From: Microbacterium testaceum
GTDB lineage: Bacteria > Actinomycetota > Actinomycetes > Actinomycetales > Microbacteriaceae
DNA: 64,000 nt
Assembly (NCBI RefSeq): GCF_001476655.1
Contig: NZ_LDRT01000007.1
Span: 1-64,000, forward strand
Direction of reading: 5' to 3'
Below, piece after piece: positions 34,678 through 41,713 of the stretch. How positions within the stretch are numbered: the stretch's first letter is position 1; each line of letters opens with the position of its first letter. The position numbers and the translations under genes were made by a program. A model generated the notes under the pieces. That model did no database searches, was not told the DNA's origin, and saw nothing but the letters and a program-made list of their open reading frames with translations.

Positions 34678-35907
34678 ATGACTCTGCCCGTGACCACCCG
34701 CCGCTCGCTCATCCACCACACCGGTCTCTGGTATTTCCCGGTGGCGTTCGTGGCCCGCCTGCCGTTCGCCATGATGACGGTCGGGGTCCTGGCTCTGGTC
34801 GTCGCCGTGCGCGGGTCGGTGGCTCTCGGTGGGCTCACCTCGGCCGCGGTCGGGCTCGGTGTCGTCGTCGCGGGCCCGGTGCTCGGCGATCTCGCCGACC
34901 GTTTCGGGCAGCGGCGTGTGCTCGTGCCGGTGGGCGTGGCCAACGGCATCCTGCTCTCGCTCTTCCCCCTCGTCGTCTCCGCGTCCGATGCGGATGCCCT
35001 GCTGCTCGCCTCCGCGATCGCGATCGGGCTCACGGGTCCGCAGACCGCCGCGATGTCGCGTAGCCGGGTCATGGCACTCATCGGCGAGCGCGTCGAGCCC
35101 CAGCGCCGCGAGCGCACCTTCTCGCGTGCGATGGCGTACGAGTCCGCCGCAGATGAGACGGCGTTCGTGATCGGCCCGTTCGTGGTCGGTCTGCTGGCCG
35201 CGCTGATCGCCCCGTGGGCACCGATCGCGGGCGCGGCGGTGCTCAGTTTCGTCTTCGTCACGGCGTTCGCGCTGCACCCGACGGGCCGCGCCGTCCCCGA
35301 GCGTTCCGAGCGCGCGGCGATGGCGCCGGCGCGGGAACTCCTGCACCCGCGACTGCTCGTGCTCGTGGCCGCGGTCTTCGGTGTGGGACTGTTCTTCGGC
35401 TCGACGCTCACCTCGCTCACCGCGTTCATGGAAGCCCAGGGCGCTCCCGAGGCCGGCGCCCTGCTGTACGGGGTCATGGGCGTCGGCTCGGCCGTCCTCG
35501 CCCTCGCCGTCGCCGTGCTTCCGGCCCGCTTCTCGCTGCGGTGGCGGCTCGTGGCGTTCGCGAGCATCCTCACCGCCTCGGCGGGCGCGTACACCGTCGG
35601 CGGATCCGTTCCCACGGTGACCCTCGTGCTGTGCCTCATGGGCATCGGCGTCGGTCCCTCGCTCGTCACGCTCTTCAGCCTCGCCGGACACCGTGCCCCG
35701 CGCGGGCGCACCGCGTCGACGATGACCGTCCTCGCCTCGGCGTTGACGCTCGCGCAGGCGCTGTCGTCGGCGGTGACCGGCGCGGTCGCCGAGCAGGTCT
35801 CGGTCGAGGCGGCGATGCTGTTCCCCGCGGGCGCGGCGCTCCTCGTGCTGGCGACGGCCGCGGTGAACGCCGTGCGCAGCCCCCGGTGGGACCGCCGGAC
35901 CCCCTGA
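34678..35907 (+). CDS. MFS transporter
   Basis: 409 residues, twelve predicted membrane segments. The loop 2-3 motif GDLADRFGQRRVLVP (about residues 70-84) is the MFS signature motif A. No sugar-specific features; it most resembles drug/metabolite efflux members. Substrate unknown. Preceded by a leader of about 80 bases with a 5' hairpin, unlike the leaderless genes before it. Convergent with yidC with only three bases between stops. Confidence 0.88.
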   Translation: MTLPVTTRRSLIHHTGLWYFPVAFVARLPFAMMTVGVLALVVAVRGSVALGGLTSAAVGLGVVVAGPVLGDLADRFGQRRVLVPVGVANGILLSLFPLVVSASDADALLLASAIAIGLTGPQTAAMSRSRVMALIGERVEPQRRERTFSRAMAYESAADETAFVIGPFVVGLLAALIAPWAPIAGAAVLSFVFVTAFALHPTGRAVPERSERAAMAPARELLHPRLLVLVAAVFGVGLFFGSTLTSLTAFMEAQGAPEAGALLYGVMGVGSAVLALAVAVLPARFSLRWRLVAFASILTASAGAYTVGGSVPTVTLVLCLMGIGVGPSLVTLFSLAGHRAPRGRTASTMTVLASALTLAQALSSAVTGAVAEQVSVEAAMLFPAGAALLVLATAAVNAVRSPRWDRRTP

Positions 35908-35910
35908 GTC

Positions 35911-36642
35911 TCACGCCGGCAGCGGATAGCGGCGGCGGAGGACGAGGCGCTGCCCGAGCGTCCACACGGTCGTGACCGTCAGGTACAGCGCCGCCGCGAG
36001 CGGGACGAACAGCGCCACCACCGCGGTGGAGAACTGCAGCACCCCCACCATGCCCGTCATCCACGTCGGCGCCGAGGGGTCGGTTGCGGGGCGGAGGAGG
36101 CGGCGGGTCAGTTCGGCCACTCCGGCGATCACGAGCACCAGGCTCGCGAACACGACGAGGGTCGTGGCATCCGTCGTCCCCGTCGTCAGGGCGCCGATCA
36201 GGCTTCTGCCCAGCGGGACGCCGAGCAGGTCGTGGGTGAGCAGCGTGTTGGCGTGCCTGCCGACCGTGGGGTGCAGGAACACGGCGTAGAGCAGTCCGAC
36301 GATCGGAGCCTGCGCGAGAAGGGGGAGGCAACCGGCGGTCGGGGACGTGTTCTCATCGCGGTAGAGCTGCATCGTCTCGCGCTGCAGGCGCTCGGGGTTC
36401 TTGCGCCAGCGTTCCTGAAGAAGGCGCAGGCGCGGAGCGAGACGCGCGCGAGTCTGCTCGGCGCGCGCCTGGGAGATTCCCACCGGGATGAGCGCGAGCC
36501 GGACGACGAGCGTGACGGCGATGACCGCGAGAGCCGCGGCGAGCCCGCCGGTGAGAGGCGCGAAGGTGTCGGTGAGAGCGAGCAGGGCGCGGGTGGTGAG
36601 GTCGAGGAGGAAGGCGAGCGGGGGGAGGGTGAAGAGGTCCAT
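35911..36642 (-). CDS. YidC/Oxa1-family membrane insertase (probable second copy)
   Basis: 243 residues. Oxa1 domain: ALIPVGISQARAEQTRARLA with the cytoplasmic coiled region LRLLQERWRKNPERLQRE, then NTSPTAGCLPLLAQAPIVGLL (about 98-118), the YidC hallmark. Five membrane segments; the conserved hydrophilic-groove Arg lies in LVVRLALIP. It is not next to rpmH/rnpA/jag as the primary yidC is, so it is probably an accessory paralogue. The DUF6412 gene upstream on the same strand is a usual companion. Confidence 0.85.
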   Translation of the reverse strand: MDLFTLPPLAFLLDLTTRALLALTDTFAPLTGGLAAALAVIAVTLVVRLALIPVGISQARAEQTRARLAPRLRLLQERWRKNPERLQRETMQLYRDENTSPTAGCLPLLAQAPIVGLLYAVFLHPTVGRHANTLLTHDLLGVPLGRSLIGALTTGTTDATTLVVFASLVLVIAGVAELTRRLLRPATDPSAPTWMTGMVGVLQFSTAVVALFVPLAAALYLTVTTVWTLGQRLVLRRRYPLPA

Positions 36643-36745
36643 GAGGGTTTCCGTTCGTGGCGGCGATCAAGGGATCAGCGCGCCACCCACCCCTCCGGAG
36701 CGGATGCCACAGGCCACCGTCGGCGGACGGTGCGGGGGAGAGGGG

Positions 36746-37024
36746 CTAGGCGGCGCGGGCCACGAATCCCGGCGCTCGAGGGCGGGGATGCCCGGCGGCG
36801 TCAGGATCGCTCTGCGCGAGAGGCGCGGAGGGGTCGATCGGCCGGGGTGCGCGCGGAGCGGCTCCGGCCAGGAGCGCCGGCAGCACCACGAGGACGACCG
36901 CGACGGTGACGACGACCGCCGCGGCGAGGACCACCGCGAGAAGCGGGGCGCCGGTTCCCGGCGTGAGGGCCAGCTCGGCGGTCGCGAGGAGCAGGTTCAG
37001 CAGAGCGATCAGCGATGCGATCAT
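36746..37024 (-). CDS. DUF6412 small membrane protein
   Basis: 92 residues: N-terminal helix, a very hydrophobic second helix (VLAAAVVVTVAVVLVVLPAL, about 31-50), and the conserved tail QSDPDAAGHPRPRAPGF that marks DUF6412. Precedes the YidC paralogue by 103 bases on the same strand, a pairing seen in Microbacteriaceae; a role as assembly partner is inference. GGGGAGGG precedes ATG 37024, and TAGCGT at 37052-37057 (minus strand) is a possible -10. Confidence 0.8.
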   Translation of the reverse strand: MIASLIALLNLLLATAELALTPGTGAPLLAVVLAAAVVVTVAVVLVVLPALLAGAAPRAPRPIDPSAPLAQSDPDAAGHPRPRAPGFVARAA

Positions 37025-37051
37025 GTGCGCCCTCCCCTCGACGTCCCTCCC

Positions 37052-37057
37052 ACGCTA
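37052..37057 (-). promoter_or_regulatory. -10 element of the DUF6412-yidC unit
   Basis: Minus strand TAGCGT about 27 bases before ATG 37024; back to back with the promoter of the ACT-domain gene. Confidence 0.45.
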
Positions 37058-37072
37058 GCAGGGGCCGGTCGC

Positions 37073-37078
37073 TACGCT
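37073..37078 (+). promoter_or_regulatory. -10 element of the leaderless ACT gene
   Basis: TACGCT at 37073-37078, six bases, then ATG at 37085. Confidence 0.6.
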
Positions 37079-37084
37079 GAGGCC

Positions 37085-37597
37085 ATGACCACCCTCGTTC
37101 TGACCATCGTCGGCGATGACCGCGCGGGCCTGGTGTCGTCCGTCGCCGACATCATCGACGCCCACGGCGGCAACTGGGAGAACAGCGAGCTCGCCGAACT
37201 CGCCGGAGCGTTCGCCGGCATCGTCGAGGTGTCGGTCGGCGCCGATCAGGCCGAGGCGATGCGCGCCGCGCTCGAGGGCATGGCCGGTACCCTCGCGGTG
37301 ACCGTACACACCGGAGCGCCCGAGGGCACGGCATCCGCCCCTCACAGCGTGACCCTCGACGTCATCGGCAACGATCGACCGGGCATCGTGCGGGAGGTCT
37401 CGGCGGCACTCACCGCGCGCGGGGTGAGCATCGAGCGCATGTCGACGCAGACGACGGATGCCGCGATGGCGGGCGGCCGTCTGTTCGAGGCGTCGATCAC
37501 GGTGACGCTGACCGACGGTGTCGACACCGACGATCTGGTGTCCGAGCTGGAGCGACTCGCGGCGGAGATCCAGGTCGACGTGTCGCTCGCGGACTGA
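37085..37597 (+). CDS. double ACT-domain protein (GcvR-like)
   Basis: 170 residues made of two ACT domains: LVLTIVGDDRAGLVSSVADI (residues 4-23) and VTLDVIGNDRPGIVREVSAA (about 89-108). The DRAG/DRPG turns are the amino-acid-binding loops. The layout equals glycine cleavage system regulator GcvR, but no glycine cleavage gene is in the window, so the ligand and target are open. Confidence 0.87.
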   Translation: MTTLVLTIVGDDRAGLVSSVADIIDAHGGNWENSELAELAGAFAGIVEVSVGADQAEAMRAALEGMAGTLAVTVHTGAPEGTASAPHSVTLDVIGNDRPGIVREVSAALTARGVSIERMSTQTTDAAMAGGRLFEASITVTLTDGVDTDDLVSELERLAAEIQVDVSLAD

Positions 37598-37622
37598 CGC
37601 GCGGCGGGTTCTCTCCGGCGGG

Positions 37623-38018
37623 TCAGACGGCCCGGCGGCGCCGCGACGCCAGCCGGGCGATCGCGCGCCAGCCGACCAGGAACACAGCCAGCGTGATCGA
37701 CGCGACGATCACGAAGGCGACGGCCACGCCCTGGCCGCTGACCGCCCGCAGCACCATGCCGCCGACGACCGTGACAACCCACACGATCAATCCCGTGCGC
37801 ACGGGCGCGAGAGGTGCGCGCCACGCGCGGGAGAGGAGCCAGCCGAGGCCCAACGCGACGAGGAACGGCCACGCGGTCGTCGCCAGTCCCGAACCGGCGG
37901 GTCCGAGGACGTCGCCGTCGTGCGTCGCGCGCCCGATCGCGGCGAAGACCACGACCAGGACGACGTCGACGAGAAGAACGAGCGCGGGGCGGGTGCGGGA
38001 GGAGGTCACGGCATCCAT
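37623..38018 (-). CDS. DUF3054 membrane protein
   Basis: 131 residues from ATG 38018 (MDAVTSSRTRPALVLLVDVV) with GAGGA upstream. Four membrane segments; VVFAAIGRATHD near residue 24 and GWLLSRAWRAPLAPVRTGLIV (about 58-78) are typical of DUF3054. Unknown function. Its start region borders the CGTAT-N6-CGTAT element that also faces the VanZ-like gene. Confidence 0.85.
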   Translation of the reverse strand: MDAVTSSRTRPALVLLVDVVLVVVFAAIGRATHDGDVLGPAGSGLATTAWPFLVALGLGWLLSRAWRAPLAPVRTGLIVWVVTVVGGMVLRAVSGQGVAVAFVIVASITLAVFLVGWRAIARLASRRRRAV

Positions 38019-38037
38019 TGTCCTCGTCCCGGCGGGG

Positions 38038-38053
38038 CGTATCGTCCGCGTAT
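38038..38053 (+). promoter_or_regulatory. CGTAT-N6-CGTAT element, copy A
   Basis: CGTATCGTCCGCGTAT. Direct repeat of CGTAT with an 11-base period, as bound by OmpR/PhoB-type regulators. Lies 68 bases before the VanZ-like gene and 19 before the divergent DUF3054 gene. Differs from copy C by one base. Confidence 0.6.
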
Positions 38054-38121
38054 CGGCGGGCGCAGATGCGTTCGCAACACCGCGGCGTGTGGGCTGGAAG
38101 CCCGAACACCCAGGAGTCTCC

Positions 38122-38574
38122 ATGCCGAACGCCCCCGTCCTCACTCCCGCTCGCATCCTCGTCGCCGCCGCGGCGCTGGCCGTGGTGGGTGCGCTCACCC
38201 TCGCCCCGCGCGCGCTCATCCGCCCCTTCCAGGAGCGCGCGGTCGACGCGTTCTTCCTCGTCACCGAGCGGTGGGGTGGCGTGACACCGGCGTACAGCAG
38301 CGACGTCGTGATGAACATCGCCCTGTTCGTGCCGCTGGGCCTCGCGGTCGCCGCGCTCCTCCCGCTGCGGTTCGCGCCGTTGACGGTCCTTTTCGCGGCG
38401 GCGGTCTCGCTCGCGGTCGAGACCGCCCAGTCGCTCATTCCGGGGCGGGTCCCCGATGCCGACGACGTCCTCCACAACACCCTCGGGGCGGCGGTGGGCG
38501 CGCTGGTGGTGATCGCCCTGCGGCTCGTGACGCGCGCGGCGGTGCGTGCGGGGGAGATGGCTTCGCGCGGGTGA
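38122..38574 (+). CDS. VanZ-like family protein
   Basis: 150 residues from ATG 38122 with CAGGAG six bases upstream. Four membrane segments and the VanZ family pattern DVVMNIALFVPLGLAV (about 62-77) and ETAQSLIPGRVPDADDVLHN (about 102-121). VanZ of the enterococcal vanA cluster raises teicoplanin resistance; general members are envelope proteins of unclear activity. The element at 38038-38053 links it to the two-component system and VanY-like gene nearby. Confidence 0.88.
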   Translation: MPNAPVLTPARILVAAAALAVVGALTLAPRALIRPFQERAVDAFFLVTERWGGVTPAYSSDVVMNIALFVPLGLAVAALLPLRFAPLTVLFAAAVSLAVETAQSLIPGRVPDADDVLHNTLGAAVGALVVIALRLVTRAAVRAGEMASRG

Positions 38575-38576
38575 TT

Positions 38577-38633
38577 CCCGCCGTGGGTTCATCCCCGCGC
38601 AGGTGGTGTCCCGCCGCGGGCTGATCCCCGCGC
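38577..38633. repeat. two-copy intergenic repeat
   Basis: A 24-base unit at 38577-38600 and 38610-38633 (CCCGCCG-T/C-GGG...ATCCCCGCGC) with three mismatches, period 33, in the gap between the convergent VanZ-like and histidine kinase genes. Confidence 0.65.
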
Positions 38634-38643
38634 GCGGCCTCGC

Positions 38644-39762
38644 TCAGCCGCGCGTCTGATCCGCCGTCGGTCGGGGAAGGCGCACGCGGGCGTGGAGTCC
38701 ACCGCCCTCGCGCGGCCACAGTTCGAGCGACCCCTCGTGCGCCCGGACGATCGCGACCGCGATGGCGAGACCGAGGCCCGTCCCCGCGGCCGCGGTCCGC
38801 GTGCGGCCGCCCGCGCGGACGAACGGCTCCGGCAGCGTCGCCACGGTCTCGCGCGAGAGGTGCGGGCCGGTGTTGGCCACGTCGATGATCACGGTGCGCG
38901 CGTCGGTGCGCACGCCGACCTGGATCTCGCGGGGTGCGGTTCCGTCGGAGCCGCTGTGCACGATCGCGTTGTGCACGAGGTTGGTGAGCATCTGACGTGC
39001 GAGGGTCTCGTCCGCAGCAGCCACGGCGGGGGAGGCGATGCGTGTCGTGAGGCGGGCGGGGGCTCCCGCGGCGAGGGGAGCGAGCTCGCCGCAGACCTCG
39101 AGGGCGAGAGTGTCGATGCCCACCTCGGTGCGCGCGATGACTCCGCCGTGGGACGCGCGCGACAAGGCGAGAATGGCCTCGGTCAAGCGGATGGCGCGCT
39201 CGTTCGTGTCGTCGAGTCGCGCGAGCAACCTCTCGACGTCGACGCTGCCGGGGTCGGCGCGCGCGACCTCGAGCATGGTCCGCATCGTCGCGTGCGGTGT
39301 GCGCAACTCGTGCGAGGCGTTCGCCGCGAAGCGCCGCTGCTCCTGCACCGTCTCGGCGATACGGCCGAGCATCGCGTCGAACGTGTCGGCGAGGTCCGTC
39401 AGCTCGTCACGACGGCCCGGAAGGGCCACGCGACGGTCGAGACTCCCGTCGCGCACGGCGCGTGCCGCGTCGGTGATGCGGGTCAGCGGGCGGAGCATGA
39501 CACCCGCGACGATCCAGCCGCCACCGAGTCCGACGATCGCCAGCCCGGCGACGGTGAACCACGCGTACTTGACGAAGACCTCCGTGAGGTCGCGGCGCGC
39601 CGGGGTGAACAGGCCGTTGTCGGCGTACAGGTTGCCCTCGGGCAGGAAACGGAGCACGAGGAATCCCACCGTGAACAGCGTGATCCCGACGATCACGACG
39701 AAGACCGCGTAACTGAGGGTCAGCTTGATGCGGACCGACAGGCCGGCCGGACGCTCAGGCAT
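38644..39762 (-). CDS. sensor histidine kinase, VanS-like context
   Basis: 372 residues from ATG 39762, overlapping the regulator stop by 8 bases. Two membrane segments (about 16-38 and 66-92) bracket a short extracytoplasmic loop of about 28 residues; then a HAMP domain (LRPLTRITDAARAV), the dimerisation box NASHELRTPHATM with phospho-His at about 151, and the ATPase domain with N box LTNLVHNAIVHS, G1 DVANTGP and G2 GTGLGLAIA. Classic EnvZ/VanS-type kinase. The small sensor loop suits detection of membrane or wall ligands. The signal is unknown. Confidence 0.92.
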   Translation of the reverse strand: MPERPAGLSVRIKLTLSYAVFVVIVGITLFTVGFLVLRFLPEGNLYADNGLFTPARRDLTEVFVKYAWFTVAGLAIVGLGGGWIVAGVMLRPLTRITDAARAVRDGSLDRRVALPGRRDELTDLADTFDAMLGRIAETVQEQRRFAANASHELRTPHATMRTMLEVARADPGSVDVERLLARLDDTNERAIRLTEAILALSRASHGGVIARTEVGIDTLALEVCGELAPLAAGAPARLTTRIASPAVAAADETLARQMLTNLVHNAIVHSGSDGTAPREIQVGVRTDARTVIIDVANTGPHLSRETVATLPEPFVRAGGRTRTAAAGTGLGLAIAVAIVRAHEGSLELWPREGGGLHARVRLPRPTADQTRG

Positions 39763-40423
39763 CCGCGGGGCCGATGCGGTAACCGACCCCGGCGACGGTC
39801 TGGATGAGCCACGGCTCACCGAGGCGCTTCCGCAGCGTCGAGATCGTGATGCGCACCGCGTTGGTGAACGGGTCGGCGTTCTCGTCCCACGCGCGCTCGA
39901 GCAGGACCTCCGCGCTGACCACACCGCCGCCCGCGGTCATGAGTACCTCGAGCACCGCGAACTGCTTCCGGGTGAGCGAGACGTAGCGTCCGTCCCGGTA
40001 CACCTCGCGCCGGAACGGATCCAGACGGATGCCATCGCGCTCGAGGATCGGGGGAGTTCCGGTGGAGGGGCGCCGCGCGAGCGCCCGCAACCGCAGCACG
40101 AGCTCCTTCAGGACGAAGGGCTTGGTGAGATAGTCGTCGGCTCCGCTCTCGAACCCGGATGCCTTGTCGTCGAGCCGGTCGGCAGCGGTGAGCATGAGCA
40201 CGCGCGGGGCGGCGGGCTGTCCGGCGAGGTGCCGGGCGATCTCGTCGCCGTTCGGCCCGGGGATGTCGCGGTCGAGGACGACCACGTCGTAGACGGTGTA
40301 GCTCAGCTGCTCGAGGGCGGCATCGCCGTCCGCGGCGATGTCCGCCGCGATCGCTTCCAGCCGGAGTCCGTCGCGGATCGCCTCGGCGAGGTAGGGCTCG
40401 TCCTCGACGATCAGCACGCGCAT
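39755..40423 (-). CDS. OmpR/PhoB-family response regulator
   Basis: 222 residues from ATG 40423. Receiver domain with acidic pocket VEDEP, phospho-acceptor Asp51 in VVVLDRDIPGPNGDE, and switch Lys in DDYLTKPF (about 100); C-terminal winged-helix domain ending RKRLGEPWLIQTVAGVGYRI. Leaderless start: TACGAT six bases upstream on its strand. Cotranscribed with the kinase. The 11-base-period repeats at its own promoter and before the VanZ- and VanY-like genes are what this family typically binds, so all three units may be its regulon. Confidence 0.93.
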   Translation of the reverse strand: MRVLIVEDEPYLAEAIRDGLRLEAIAADIAADGDAALEQLSYTVYDVVVLDRDIPGPNGDEIARHLAGQPAAPRVLMLTAADRLDDKASGFESGADDYLTKPFVLKELVLRLRALARRPSTGTPPILERDGIRLDPFRREVYRDGRYVSLTRKQFAVLEVLMTAGGGVVSAEVLLERAWDENADPFTNAVRITISTLRKRLGEPWLIQTVAGVGYRIGPADA

Positions 40424-40429
40424 TCCGTC

Positions 40430-40435
40430 ATCGTA
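40430..40435 (-). promoter_or_regulatory. -10 element of the response regulator operon
   Basis: Minus strand TACGAT, six bases, then ATG at 40423. The CGTAT repeat (40446-40461) begins ten bases upstream, overlapping the -35 zone, as expected for an activator site. Confidence 0.6.
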
Positions 40436-40445
40436 GGCGGGGCCG

Positions 40446-40461
40446 CGTATCGCGGGCGTAT
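40446..40461. promoter_or_regulatory. CGTAT-N6-CGTAT element, copy B
   Basis: CGTATCGCGGGCGTAT in the divergent promoter between the response regulator and the phosphoesterase gene; 11-base period as in copies A and C, but the six central bases differ. Confidence 0.55.
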
Positions 40462-40462
40462 G

Positions 40463-40468
40463 TAGCGT
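40463..40468 (+). promoter_or_regulatory. -10 element of the leaderless phosphoesterase gene
   Basis: TAGCGT at 40463-40468, six bases, then ATG at 40475. Adjoins copy B of the CGTAT element. Confidence 0.55.
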
Positions 40469-40474
40469 GGACTG

Positions 40475-40978
40475 ATGGCGACCCGATTGCTCCTCGTGGC
40501 CGACACCCACGTCCCGAAGCGTGCCCGGACGATTCCGGACGCCGTGCGGCGCGCGGCATCCGACGTCGATCTGATCGTGCACGCGGGGGATTGGGTGACC
40601 GAGCCCGTGCTGGACGAGCTGCTCGCCCTCGGCCCCGTGCTCGGGGTGTGGGGCAACAACGACGGCGCCGACCTGCGGGCGCGCCTTCCCGAGATCGCCC
40701 GGGCCGAGATCGAGGGCGTCCGCGTCTGCGTGATCCACGAGACGGGTGCCGCCGTCGGCCGTGAGCAGAGGATGGATGCCGCTTTCGGCGACACCGACCT
40801 GCTCGTGTTCGGGCACTCCCACATCCCGTGGGACACCACCACGCCCGCGGGGATGCGCCTGCTCAACCCCGGGTCGCCCACGGATCGTCGACGACAGCCC
40901 CGCTGCACGATGATGACGCTCACGCTGGTGGACGGGGAGCTCCGCGATCTCCGGCTGCACGGGGTCGCCCGCGGCTGA
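40475..40978 (+). CDS. YfcE/MJ0936-type metallophosphoesterase
   Basis: 167 residues. Calcineurin-like fold with all metal motifs: LLVADTHVPKR (DxH, about 6-16), VHAGDWVTEP (GD), GVWGNNDGAD (GNND), VIHETG and VFGHSHIPWD (GHSH, about 114-123). Cytoplasmic phosphodiesterase or phosphatase of unknown natural substrate. Sits between the two-component system and the VanY-like gene; copy B of the shared element is in its promoter. Confidence 0.9.
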   Translation: MATRLLLVADTHVPKRARTIPDAVRRAASDVDLIVHAGDWVTEPVLDELLALGPVLGVWGNNDGADLRARLPEIARAEIEGVRVCVIHETGAAVGREQRMDAAFGDTDLLVFGHSHIPWDTTTPAGMRLLNPGSPTDRRRQPRCTMMTLTLVDGELRDLRLHGVARG

Positions 40979-40981
40979 GGG

Positions 40982-40997
40982 CTTATCGTCCGCGTAT
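40982..40997 (+). promoter_or_regulatory. CGTAT-N6-CGTAT element, copy C
   Basis: CTTATCGTCCGCGTAT, one base different from copy A; 49 bases before the VanY-like start. In both A and C a CA-starting hexamer (CAGATG, CATACG) follows nine bases after the repeat and may be the -10. Confidence 0.6.
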
Positions 40998-41046
40998 CCG
41001 CCGGTCCATACGGCCATGCAACGGGCGGGGCGATGGACTGCGGTTC

Positions 41047-41649
41047 ATGGCCGTTCTCTCCGACCCCGCCGCGGGGCACCGTCGTCTCGTCCTCCTGCTC
41101 GCGACGGCGGGCGGCATCGTGCTCGTGCTCGCCGCGATCGTCACTCTCGCGGTGACCCTGACGTTCTCGTCGTTCGCCGCGGTGGTGAGGCCGGCGGGGA
41201 TCTTCCTGCCGACCGAGGAGGACGGACTCATCGCCGACGACGCGTCGCTGAGCGTCGATGACGAGTCGCATCCTGCTCTCGCGCGGTTGGACCCCGCCCT
41301 TCTCGAAGCCCTCCGCGCGGCGCAGGTCGCGGCCGAGGCCGATGGCATCCGGTTCGACATCACCAGCGGGTGGCGCAGCGCCGATCTGCAACGACGACTT
41401 CTCGCCGATGCCGTGCGCACGTACGGCAGTGAGGAGGTGGCGCGGCAGTACGTCGCGACGCCCGAGACGTCGAGCCACGTGACGGGACAGGCGGTCGACA
41501 TCGGCACGCTCGACGCGCAGCTCTGGATCATCGAGCACGGACGGGAGTGGGGCCTGTGCCAGACCTACGCGAACGAGCGCTGGCACTTCGAGCGGGCGAC
41601 AGAGCCCGGCGGAGAGTGTCCGACGCCGAAGCTGGACGCTCGAGGGTGA
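41047..41649 (+). CDS. M15-family D-Ala-D-Ala carboxypeptidase (VanY-like)
   Basis: 200 residues. N-terminal membrane anchor (about 14-38), then a VanY/DacB-type zinc peptidase: SGWRSADLQRRLL (about 107-119), zinc ligands His144 and Asp151 in SSHVTGQAVDIG, and His180 in ERWHFE. Such enzymes trim the terminal D-Ala from peptidoglycan stems outside the membrane and lower the number of vancomycin targets. Start ATG 41047; no strong Shine-Dalgarno. Preceded by copy C of the CGTAT element. Confidence 0.9.
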   Translation: MAVLSDPAAGHRRLVLLLATAGGIVLVLAAIVTLAVTLTFSSFAAVVRPAGIFLPTEEDGLIADDASLSVDDESHPALARLDPALLEALRAAQVAAEADGIRFDITSGWRSADLQRRLLADAVRTYGSEEVARQYVATPETSSHVTGQAVDIGTLDAQLWIIEHGREWGLCQTYANERWHFERATEPGGECPTPKLDARG

Positions 41650-41657
41650 GGGAAACG

Positions 41658-41698
41658 CGAAGGGCGTCGCGACCGGTGTCCCGGCGCGACGCCCTTCG
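41658..41698. terminator. bidirectional terminator
   Basis: Perfect 14-base-pair stem (arms 41658-41671 and 41685-41698, loop 13) between the convergent VanY-like and desaturase genes. Confidence 0.8.
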
Positions 41699-41713
41699 TG
41701 GTGGGGTCAGGTC

